Positions 11,281-22,300 of a stretch of 64,000 nt of DNA are shown here, in pieces (position 1 is the stretch's first letter; each line of letters opens with the position of its first letter). The notes under the pieces are model-generated. The model was not told the origin of the DNA and did no database searches. It worked only from the letters and a program-made list of their open reading frames with translations. The stretch is from Prorocentrum cordatum (Eukaryota > Sar > Dinophyceae > Prorocentrales > Prorocentraceae). Location: assembly GCA_963575745.1 (NCBI GenBank), contig CAUYUJ010000870.1:1-64000 (forward strand). Reading direction: 5' to 3'. The translations under genes and the position numbers were made by a program.

Positions 11281-13580
11281 TGCTGTCGGTTTTCTCAACT
11301 TCTTAAGTCGAGCTAGGAAGCTCTACGAGTCCCCCGGCGGTAACCAAGGTTGACGGTTTGCCGCCGGCGCCCAGTCCGGCGCGGGGTGGAGCCAGTTGGC
11401 CCAGCCGGCCGAGGCGGACAATGTGGCAACTGTTGGGTAGTTTATTTGAAAGATATTTGACAATTCATTTGGAAAAAGCAGATTTTTCGCACCTGTAGAC
11501 AACTTTGAGGGCCTCTGCGTCTTGATATGAGCGCTGAAGGCGCACTTTTACTATCAAAACACTTGGCGCAATCAACTTTCTATCGACATGAAAAAATTAA
11601 AGATTGATTTTTTCGAGAAATGCCTCGAGAAGCTCTCTCCTTCGACTCTTAGCACTCTCTCGCGTAAAAAGAGCTCTAGGAGGTTCCCGGCAGAGACCAG
11701 GTTGGCGGTTCACCGCTGGTGCCAGTTGGACAACAACAGGTACCTCGTAGAGCTCTTCGGCAACGATGAGCTGGAGGACTGGGCGCCGGCGGTAAACCGT
11801 CAATATGGTGACCGCCGGGGGACCTCGTAGAGCTCTTTCCTTGCCCAGCTCCTCGGAACACGTGAAGCAAGTTTAAGCGAGAACCAAACAAACCGATTGC
11901 ATACAAATAATTTTGCGGATTTAGCTCGAGAAGCAGACTCTCTTTAGAGCTGTAGATGCTTCAGTCCAACGCCCTCGATGATTTTGTTTCGATTTCTGTG
12001 CGTACCACCTCTGTAGCTGTGCTAAAGCTAGAGATAAGTGTAGAATACCGAAAGCGCCTCTAGAGAGAACTTGAGAGATACAAATAGTGCTGTGGTCCTA
12101 GCTCGACAAGCAGAACGAGTTCAGGCCTCTCGATGCAACAGACGCAGGCGCCTGGTGATACTGAATCAGTTTATGTGCGCACCCGCTCTGTAGCTCCTCT
12201 GAATCTTGAGTTGAGTACAGAAAACCGGCATCACTCGTGAAGATGACTGGCACCGGCGGTGGACCGTTAACCTGGTCTTCGCCGGGAACCTCGTAGAGCT
12301 CTTTTCACGCGTGAGAGTGCTAAGAGTCGAAGGAGAGAGCTTGTCGAGGCATTTATCGAAAAATTGAATCTTTAATTTTTTCATCTCGATAGAAAGTTGG
12401 TTGCGCCAAGTGTTTTGATAGTAAAAGTGCGCCTTCAGCGCTCATATTGAGACGCAGAGGCCCTCAAAGTTGTCTACACGTGCGAAAAATCTGCTTTTCC
12501 CAAATGAATTGTCAAATATCTTTCAAATATTTGCAAAACTACCCAAAAGTTGCCACATTGTCCGCCTCGGCTGGCTGGGCCAACTAGCTCCACCCCGCGC
12601 CGGAATTCCTCTGGCTCATCGACGACGAAGAGCTCTACGAGGTACTTTTACGGACCTAGCTCGAGTAGCAGACTGAGTTCAGGCCTCTGGATGCAACAGG
12701 CGAATGTGCCTGATCGTTCCGAATCGGTTTCTGTAAGTATCAGCTCTGTAGCTCTCGAAATCTCGAGTTAAGTATAGAAAACCGTGAACACGTGTCAAGA
12801 TGACTCGGAACGCAGTTGGTTCCAGCAAGTCTTTTGATAGTGATAATGCATCTACGGACCTGACAATTTAAAAGGCAGACGCGGCATAACCCACTTGGTT
12901 GGTAGCGTCCAAAACCCGGAGAGCAAAGAGGGCACACACCAAAAAGCCTTCCTGGCAAGGCCACAGAAGCTCTCGGGAAGCTCTTCTGGGGCTCTGGCGG
13001 CCCCTCTGCACCACTTCTGAAGAGCTACCAGGAACGCTTCCATGCGTGCCTGCACGCCTGCAGGCACGCGTTGACGCTTGCCGGAAGCTCTCCCGGACGC
13101 GCTGCCGGGTCGCCGGAGTTTCTGCGAGGATCGTGGAGCGGCGAAGATGGGCTCTCCGGGAACTACAGGTGAGAAAAATACCGGTTACCTCGTAGAGCTC
13201 TTCGAAGCTGAGCTTAGAGGAATTCGGGCGCGGGGTGGAGCTAGTTGGCCGACCGGCCATTAAGAGAAAATGTGCTAACTTTGGGTCGAGTTTTTAATCT
13301 TTGTGCAAAATTTGAAAATTCGTTTTGAGAACTGTTTTTTCCTCACGTATAGTAAGGTATGCCGCCACTGCCAGTTGAATTCTCAGGTCCGTAGCTGCAA
13401 TATTACTATCAAAACACTTGCTGGAACCGACATGGTATTTTCTACAAAACTGGAAAATTGCATTTTTTGGACTGCCAACGTGAAGTCGGTCCCTGGCTTC
13501 GCCGGGTGTATGTTTCGACGGAATGAACTAAGAATTTGTGAGGTAAATTCTATAATGCCAAGCTTCGCTCTGCGCAAATA
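11280..13580. repeat. Repeat-module mosaic I, both orientations
   Basis: This is a patchwork of modules. A ~260-bp unit (landmarks GAAAGATATTTGACAATTCA, TTACTATCAAAACACTTGG, GAGAAATGCCTC) lies forward at about 11400-11680 and reversed at about 12300-12600. The ~180-bp satellite is reversed at about 11880-12240 and 12650-12850. Hairpin modules lie at about 11331, 11690, 11785 and 12250, some degenerate. Module edges repeatedly carry CTCGTAGAGCTC or its complement GAGCTCTACGAG. No gene is supported. Confidence 0.7.
12896..13164. mobile_element. 269-bp insertion with 3-bp duplication (ACT)
   Basis: Related copies of the flanking module at about 15690 and 18095 read continuously as CATAACCCACTACACGTGAG. 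Here the module is split after CCCACT by 269 bp of different, GC-rich sequence. It resumes at ACTACAGGTGAG, so ACT occurs on both sides (12893-12895 and 13162-13164). The insert contains repeated GAAGCTCT and CCCGGAGAGC-type words near its ends, but no clear terminal inverted repeat. A small DNA transposon or MITE-like insertion is the simplest reading. Its family is unknown. Confidence 0.5.
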
Positions 13581-13583
13581 GCA

Positions 13584-16500
13584 GCCCAAACGAATTGTTC
13601 GAACTGCAAAATCGCCTGAGTCAGGCCGCCGAAGGTATGATCGCCTCCCTTTTCGACATTTCGCGAACTAGCTCCACCCTGTCGCCGAATTCCTCCAGCT
13701 CTCCTACCATCAGAGCTCTACGAGGCACTAGAACTGAGAGAACCAGACTGGCGCCGCCGGTGAACCGTCAACCTGATCACCGCCGGGAACCTCGTAGAGC
13801 TCCTCCCAATGATGAGAGTGCTGGGAATCGACCCAGAGTACAAAAATAGAGATTTTTCGAAAATCTTTATTTTCGATTTTTCCGATGTTGATATTCGCTC
13901 AGTTCCTGGAAGTCAACTCATGCAAAAATTCATCGGGAGAGCTGAGCTGCTGTCAGAGAGGAGTTTATATGCCAATGCGACGCGCAAAAATCTGCTTTCT
14001 CAAAATAAATAGTTAAATATCTTTCAAATTTTCGCAAAACCACCGGAAAGTTGCCACATTGTCCGCATCGGCCAGGTGGGCCAACTGGCGCCGGCGGTGA
14101 ACCGTCAACCTGGTCACCTCCGGGAACCTCGTAGAGCTCCTCTCACTGGTAAGAGTGCACAGAATCGACACAGAGTGAAAAAATATAGATTTTTCGAAAA
14201 TCTTCACATTCGATTTTTCGATGTTCATATTCGCTCAGTTCCTGGAAGTCAACTCATACAAAAATGCATCGAGAGAGCTGAGCTCCTGTCAGAGAGGAGT
14301 TTATATGCCAATGCGACGCGCAAAAATCTGCTCTCTCATAATGAATTGTCAAATATCTTTCAAATTTTTGCAAAACCACCCAAAAGTTGCCACATTGTCC
14401 GCCTCGGCCGGCTGGGCCAACTAGCTCCACCCCGCGCCAGAATTCCCCTAGCTCATCGATGACGAAGAGCTCTACGAGGTACTTCCTTCACCCCGCGCCG
14501 GAATTCCTCTAGCTTATCGATGCCGAAGAGCTCTACGAGGTAAGTGCAAGCAGATAGCTGCTGATGGCATTTTCTGCAAAATTGGAGAATTGCATTTTTG
14601 GACTGCCAACGTGAAGTCGGTCCCTGGCTTCGCTCGGGAGAATGTTTCGACGGAATGAATTAAGAATTTGTGAGGTAATTTCTGTAATGCCAAGCTTCGC
14701 TCTGCGCAAGTAGCAGCCCAAACGAATTGTTCGAACTGCAAAATCGCCTGAGCCAGACCGCGGATGGTATGATCGCGTCCCTTTTCGACATTTCGCCAAC
14801 TAGCTCCACCTGTCGCCGAATTCCTCAAGCTCTTCTACCATCAGAGCTCTACGAGGCACTAGCTCTCCAGCGCCCCGGAATTACTCTTAAGCTCCAGCAA
14901 CAACTTGCTGAGGGAAGCTCTACGAGTTACAGAAGTACCTCGTAGAGCTCTTCGGCAACGATGAGCTAGAGGACTGGGCGCCGGCGGTAAACCGTCAACC
15001 TGGTTACCGCCGGGGACCTCGTAGAGCTCTTTTCTTGCCCAGCTCCTCGGAACACGTGAAGCAAGCTTAAGCGAGAACCAAAAAACTCTAAAGAACCGAT
15101 CGCATACAAATAATTTTGCGGACTTAGCTCGAGAAGCAGACTCTGTTCAGAGCTCTAGATGCTTCAGTCCAACGCCCTTGATGATTCTGTTTCGATTTCT
15201 GTGCGTACCACCTCTGTAGCTGTGCTACAGCTAGAGCTAAGTGTAGAATACCGAAAGCGCCTCTAAAGAGAACTTGAGAGATACAAATAGTGCTGTGGTC
15301 CTAGCTCGACTAGCAGAACGAGTTCAGGGCTCTCGATGCAACAGACGCAGGCGCCTGGTGATACTGAATCAGTTTATGTGCGCACCAGCTCTGTAGCTCC
15401 TCTGAATCTTGAGTTGAGTACAGAAAACCGGCATCACTGGTGAAGATGACTTTTACGGACCTAGCTCGAGTAGCAGACCGAGTTCAGCCTCCTGGATGCA
15501 ACAGGCGAACGTGCCTGATCATTCTGAATCGGTTTCTGTAAGTATCAGCTCTGTAGCTCTCGAAATCTCGAGTTAAGTACAGAAAACCGTGAACGCGTGT
15601 CAAGATTACTCGGAACGCAGTTGGTTCCAGCAAGTCTTTTGATAGTAATACTGCATCTACGGACCTGACAATTTAACTGGCAGGCGCGGCATAACCCACT
15701 ACACGTGAGAAAAATACCGGTTCCCAAAATGAGTTGTCAAATATCTTTCAAATGAAAGCAAAACCGACCGAAGGTTATCACATTGTCTCTTTTGGTCGGG
15801 TCGGCCAACTAGCTCCACCCCGCGAAATTCCTCTAGCTCATCGATGCCGAAGAGCTCTACGACGTATTTTTGGACTGTCAACGTGAAGTCGGTCCCTGGC
15901 TTCGCCGGGAGAATGTTTCGACGGAATGAACTAAGAATTTGTGAGGTAACTTCTGTAATGCCAAGCTTCGCTCTGCGCAAATAGCAGCCCAAACGAATTG
16001 TTCGAACTGCAAAATCGCCTGAGCCAGGCCGCCGAAGGTATGATCGCGTCCCTTTTCGACATTTCGCGAACTAGCTCCACCCTGTCGCCGAATTCCTCCA
16101 GCTCTCCTACCATCAGAGCTCTACGAGGCACTAGAACTGAGAGAACTAGACTGGCGCCGGCGGTGAACCGTCAACCTGGTCACCGCCGGGAACCTCGTAG
16201 AGCTCCTCCCACTGATGAGAGTGCTGGGAATCGACACAGAGTAAAAATATATATATATTTTTCGAAAATCTTCATTTTCGATTTTTCCGATGTTGATATT
16301 CGCTCAGTTCCTGGAAGTCAACTCATGCAAAAATTCATCGGGAGAGCTGAGCTGCTGTCAGAGAGGAGTTTATATGCCAATGCGACGCGCAAAAATCTGC
16401 TTTCTCAAAATAAATAGTCAAATATCTTTCAACTTTTCGCAAAACCACCGAAAAGTTGCCACATTGTCCGCATCGGCCAGGTGGGCCAACTGGCGCCGGC

Positions 16501-18390
16501 GGTGAACCGTCAACCTGGTCACCTCCGGGAACCTCGTAGAGCTCCTCTCACTGGTAAGAGTGCACAGAATCGACACAGAGTGAGAAAATAGAGATTTTTC
16601 GAAAATCTTCATTTTCGATTTTTTCGATGTTCATATTCGCTCAGTTCCTGGAAGGCAACTCATACAAAAATGCATCGAGAGAGCTGAGCTCCTGTCAGAG
16701 AGGAGTTTATATGCCAATGCGACGCGCAAAAATTTGCTCTCTCAAAATGAATTGTCAAATATCTTTCAAAATTTTGCAAAACCACCCAAAAGTTGCCGCA
16801 TTGTCCGCCTCGGCCGGCTGGGCCAACTAGCTCCACCCCGCGCCAGAATTCCCCTAGCTCATCGATGACGAAGAGCTCTACGAGGTACTAGCTCCACCCC
16901 GCGCCGGAATTCCTCTAGCTTATCGATGCCGAAGAGCTCTACGAGGTAAGTGCAAGCAGATAGCTGCTGATGGCATTTTCTGCAAAACTGGAAAATTGCA
17001 TTTTTGGACTGCCAACGTGAAGTCGGTCCCTGGCTTCGCTCGGGAGAATGTTTCGACGGATTGAACTAAGAATTTGTGAGGTAATTTCTGTAATGCCAAG
17101 CTTCGCTCTGCGCAAGTAGCAGCCCAAACGAATTGTTCGAACTGCAAAATCGGCTGAGCCAGACCGCGGAAGGTATGATCGCGTCCCTTTTCGACATTTC
17201 GCCAACTAGCTCCACCTGTCGCCGAATTCCTCAAGCTCTTCTACCATCAGAGCTCTACGAGGCACTAGCTCTCCAGCGCCCCGGAATTACTCTTAAGCTC
17301 CAGCAACAACTTGCTAAGGGAAGCTCTACGAGTTACAGAAGTACCTCGTTGAGCTCTTCGGCAACGATGAGCTAGAGGACTGGGCGCCGGCGGTAAACCG
17401 TCAACCTGGTTACCGCCGGGGACCTCGTAGAGCTCTTTTCTTGCCCAGCTCCTCGGAACACGTGAAGCAAGCTTAAGCGAGAGCCAAAAAACTCTAAAAA
17501 CGATCGCATACAAATAATTTTGCGGACTTAGCTCGAGAAGCAGACTCTGTTCAGAGCTCTAGATGCTTCAGCCAAACGCCCTTGATGATTATGTATCGGT
17601 TTCTGTGCGTACCACCTCTGTAGCTGTGCTACAGCTAGAGTTAAGTGCAGAATACCGACAGCGCCTCTAAAGAGAACTTGAGAAATACGAATAGTGTTGT
17701 GGTCCTAGCTCGACTAGCAGAACGAGTTCAGGCCTCTCGATGCAACAGACGCAAGCGCCTGGTGATACTGAATCAGTTTATGTGCGCACCAGCTCTGTAG
17801 CTCCTCTGAATCTTGAGTTGAGTACAGAAAACCGGCATCACTGGTGAAGATGACTTTTACGGACCTAGCTCGAGTAGCAGACCGAGTTCAGGCCTCTGGA
17901 TGCAACAGGCGAACGTGCCTGATCATTCTGAATCGGTTTCTGTAAGTATCAGCTCTGTAGCTCTCGAAATCTCGAGTTAAGTACAGAAAACCGTGAACGC
18001 GTGTCAAGATGACTCGGAACGCAGTTGGTTCCAGCAAGTCTTTTGATAGTAATACTGCATCTACGGACCTGACAATTTAACTGGCAGACGCGGCATAACC
18101 CACTACACGTGAGAAAAATACCAGTTCCCAAAATGAATTGTCAAATATCTTTCAAATAAAAGCAAAACCGACCGAAGGTTATCACATTGTCTCTTTTGGT
18201 CGGGTCGGCCAACTAGCTCCACCCCGCGAAATTCCTCTAGCTCATCGATGCCGAAGAGCTCTACGACGTATTTTTGGACTGTCAACGTGAAGTCGGTCCC
18301 TGGCTTCGCTCGGGGGAATTTTCGACGGAATGAACTAAGAATTTGTGAGGTAACTTCTGTGATGCCAAGCTTCGCTCTGCGCAAATAGCA
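13584..18390. repeat. Tandem duplication of a ~2405-bp composite block
   Basis: Two successive copies (about 13584-15985 and 15986-18390) carry the same order of modules. Landmark phrases recur at a constant offset of about 2404-2406 bp: CAAACGAATTGTTCGAACTG at 13587 and 15989; GAATTCCTCTAGCTTATCGA at 14501 and 16907; GGCATCACTGGTGAAGATGA near 15429 and 17835. The copies look nearly identical, so the duplication is probably recent. No gene is supported inside. Confidence 0.8.
16157..16189 (-). repeat. Hairpin module, reverse orientation
   Basis: Stem CCGGCGGTGA pairs with TCACCGCCGG around loop ACCGTCAACCTGG, the complement of the retroelement target loop. The module continues to CTCGTAGAGCTC. 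Other reverse copies lie at about 13755, 14091-14123, 14983, 16496-16528, 17387-17419, 27307, 32382-32414 and 32692-32724. Confidence 0.8.
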
Positions 18391-19160
18391 GCACAAACGA
18401 ATTGTTAGAACTGCAAAATACCTCGTAGTGCTCTTCGTTATCGATGAGCTAGAGGAATTCCGGCGCGGGGTGGAGCTAGTTGGTCGACCCGACCAGAAAG
18501 GACAAAGTGGTGCCTTGGGTCGGTTTTTCGCAGATTTAAAAGATATTTGACCATTCATTTTGAGAAAGCAGATTTTTACGCCGAGCATTGGCATATGAAC
18601 TCCTCTCTGACAGCAGCTCAGCTCTGCCGATGCATTTTCTTGAGAGTTGACTTCCCGGGGCTGAGCGAATATGAACATCGAAAAAATCGAACATGAAGAT
18701 TTCCGAAACATCTATATTTTTTGACTCTACTCGATTCTCAGCACTCTTACCAGTGTAAGGAGCTCTACGAGGTTCCCGGCGTTGACTAGGTTGACGGTTT
18801 ACCGCCGGCGCCAGTCGGCTGAGCCATGCCGCGGAAGGTATGATCGCGTCCCTTTTCGACATTTCGCCAACTAGCTCCACCCTGTCGCCGAATTCCTCAA
18901 GCTCTTCTACTATCAGAGCTCTACGAGGCACTAGAAGTGCAAGCAGACGCCTGAGAGAACTAGAAGTGCAAGCAGATAGCTTCTGATGGCATTTTCTGCA
19001 AAACTGGAAAATTGCATTTTTGGATTGCCAACGTGAAGTCGGTCCCTGGCTTCGCTCGGAAGAATTTTTCGACGGAATGAACTAAGAATTTGTGGTAACT
19101 TCTGTAATGCGAAGCTTCGCTCTGCGCAAATAGCAGCCCAAACGAATTGTTAGAACTGCA
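18391..19160. repeat. Mosaic I tail, left neighbour of the foldback element
   Basis: Modules already seen upstream continue here: a reversed ~260-bp unit, a forward hairpin module near 18778-18812, and a copy of the ~340-bp block that begins CGGCTGAGCCA and ends GTTAGAACTGCA. That last block is interrupted by the foldback element and resumes at 26389. Confidence 0.7.
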
Positions 19161-19165
19161 GACAG

Positions 19166-19318
19166 CGGGTAATCGGCCAAAACGGGGAACCGGTCGTCTA
19201 AAAGCCAGAACGGGGAACGGACCGCAAACCGGTTTTTCAGGTGCTAAATCGGGAAACCGGCCAAATCGGGGAACTTGACGTTCAGTGGCTAAAAATGGGA
19301 GCGGGCCAAATCAGGGTC
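19166..19318 (+). repeat. Left terminal inverted repeat of the foldback element
   Basis: This arm carries AAACGGGGAACCGG, AAATCGGGAAACCGGCC, GACGTTCAGTGGCTAAAAAT and GAGCGGGCCAAATCAGGG, and runs straight into the first satellite monomer. It matches the reverse complement of 26221-26385 at roughly nine bases in ten over the inner 50 bp. Confidence 0.7.
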
Positions 19319-22300
19319 TGAGCCAGATCCCCAGCATTCCCTAGGGTTTGCTAGGGAACTGAGCCAGATCCCCAGCATTCCCTAGGGGTTGCTAGGGATC
19401 TGAGCCAGATCTCCAGCATTCCCTAAGGTTTGCTAGGGATCTGAGCCAGACCCCCAGCATGTTCCCAGCATGTCCTAGGGTTTGCTAGGGATCTGAGCCA
19501 GATCCCCAGCCTGATTTCTCCAGATCCCCAGCATGCCCTAGGGTTTGATAGGGATCTGAGCCAGATCCATAGCATTCCCTAGGGTTTGCTAGGGATCTGA
19601 GCCATATCCTCAGCATTCCCTGTGGATCCCCAGGGATCTGAGCCAGATCCAGGGATCTGAGCCAGATCCTTAGCATTCCCTGGGGTGTGCTAGGGATCTG
19701 AGCCAGATCCCCAACATTCCCTAGGGTTTGCTAGGGATCTGGGCCAGATCCCCAGCATTCCCTTGGGTTTGCTAGGGATCTGAGCCAGATCCCCAGCATT
19801 CCCTTGGGTTTGCTAGTGATCTGAGCCAGATCACCAGCATTCCCTGGTGTTTGCTATGGATCTGAGCCATATCCGCAGCATTCCCTTGGGTTTGCTAGGG
19901 ATCTGAGCCAGATCCATAGGATTTCCTAGGGTTTGCTAGGGATCTGATCCAACTCCACAGGATTTCTTAGGGTTTGCTGGGGATCTGAGCCAGATCCATA
20001 GGATTTCCTAGGGTTTGCTAGGGATCTGAGCCAAATCCATAGGATTTCCAAAAGTTTGCTAGGGATCTGAGCCAGATCCCCAGCATACCCTAGGGTTTGC
20101 TAGGGATCTGAGCCAGATCACCAGCATACCCTAGTGTTTGCTAGGGATCTGAGCCAGATCCCCAGGAATTACCTAGGATTTGCTAGGGATCTGAGCCAGA
20201 GCCCCAGCAATTCCCTAGGGTTTGCTAGGGATCTGAGCCAGATCCCGAGCAATTCCCTAGGGTTTGCTAGGGATCTGAGCCAGATCCCCAGCCTGATTTC
20301 TCCAGATCCCCAGCATGCTCTAGGGTTTGCTAGGGATCTGAGCCAGATCCATAGCATTCCCTAGGGTTTGCTAGGGATCTGAGCCAGATCCCAAGCATTC
20401 CCTAGGGTTTGCTAGGGATCTGAGCCAGATCCAGTGATCTGAGCCAGATCCCTAGCATTCCCTTGGGTTTGCTAGGGATTTGAGCCAGATCCCCAGCATT
20501 CCCCGGGGTTTGCTAGGGATCTGAGCCAGATCCCCAGCATTCCCTGGGGTTTGCTAGGGCTCTGAGCCAGATCCCCAGCATTCCCTTGGGTTTGCTAGGG
20601 ATATGAGCCAGATCCCCAGCATTCCCTGGGGTTTGCTATGGATCTGAGCCAGATCCCCAGCATTCCCTGGGGTTTGCTAGGGATCTGAGCCAGATCCGCA
20701 GGATGCCTTAGGGTTTGCTAGGGATCTGAGCCAGATCCATAGGATTTCCTCGGGTTCGCTAAGGATCTGAAGCAGATCCATAGGATTTCCTAAGGTTTGC
20801 TAGGGATCTGAGCCAGATCCTTAGGATTTCCCATGGCTTGGTAGGGATCTGAGCCAGATCCCCAGCATACCCTAGGGTTTGCTAGGGATCTGAGCCAGAT
20901 CCCTAGCATTCCCTGGGGGTTTGCTAGGGATCTGAGCCAGATCCCCAGCATACCCTAGGGTTTGCTCGGGATCTGAGCCAGATCCCCAGCATGCCCTAGG
21001 GTTTGCTAGGGATCTGAGCCAGATCCCCAGCATACCCTAAGGTTTGCTAGGGATCTGAGCCAGATCCCCAGCATCCCCTAGGGTTTTGATAAGGATCTGA
21101 GCCAGATCACCAGCAATTCCACAGGGTTTGCTAGGGATCTGAGCCAGATCCCGAGCAATTCCCTAGGGTTTGCTTCCAGGCGACAAGAAATCAGGTTGGG
21201 AATCTGGCTCAGATCCCTAGCAAACCATAGGACATCCTAGGGATCTGGCTCAGATCCCTAGCAAACCTTAGGACATCCTAGGGATCTGAGCCAGATCACT
21301 AGCAAACCCTAGGAAATCCTAGGGATCTGAGCCAGATCACCAGCATGCCCTAGGGTTTGCTAGGGATCTGAGCCAAATCACCAGCATTCCCTAGGGTTTG
21401 CTAGGGATCTGAGCCAGATCCCCAACATTCCCTAGGGTTGGCTAGGGATCTGAGCTAGATCACCAGCATTCCCTAGGGTTTGCTAGGGATCTGAGCCAGA
21501 TCCAGGGATCTGAGTCATATCCATAGCATTCCCTAGGGTTTGCTAGGGACTGAGCTAGATCCAGAGCATTCCCTAGGGTTTGCTAGGGATCTGAGCCAGA
21601 TCGCCAGCATGCCCTAGGGTTCGCTAGGGGTCTGAGCCAGATCCCCAGCATTCCCTAGGGTTTGCTAGGGATCTGAGCCAGATCCCCAGCTTGCCCCCCG
21701 CATGCCCTAGGGTTTGCTAGTGATCTGAGCCAGATCCTCAGCATTCCCTAGGGCTTGTGCTAGGGATCTGAGCCAGATCCCCAGCATTCCTTTGGGTTTG
21801 CTAGGGATCTGAGTGAGATCCCCAGCATTCCCTAGGGTTTGCTAGGGATCTGAGCCAGATCCTTAGCATTTCCTATGGATTCCCAGGGATCTGAGCCAGA
21901 TCCAGGGATCTGAGCCAGATCCTTAGCATTCCCTACATGCCCTATGGTTTGCTAGGGATCTGAGCCAGATCCCCTACATGCCCTAGGGTTCGCTAGGGAT
22001 CTGAGCCAGATCCCAAGCATTCCCTAGGGTTTGCTATGGATCTGAGCCAGATCCCCAGCATGCCCTAGGGTTTGCTAGGGATCTGAGCCCGATCCCCAGC
22101 ATGCCCTAGGGTTTGCCAGGGATCTGAGCCATATCCTCAGCGTTCCCTAGGGTTTGCTAGGGATCTGAGCCAGATCCCCAGCATTCCCTAGGGTTTGCTA
22201 GGGATCTGAGCCAGATCCAGGGATCTGAGCCAGATCCCTAGCATTCCCTAGGGTTTGCTAGGGATCTGAGCCAGATCCCAAGCATTCCCTATGGTTTGCT

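Noticed and set aside
20134-20364. Periodic frames (FARDLSQIPSN / GIWLRSLANPRE type) in the satellite
   Set aside because: They follow from the 41-bp repeat, appear on both strands and break at every length variant.
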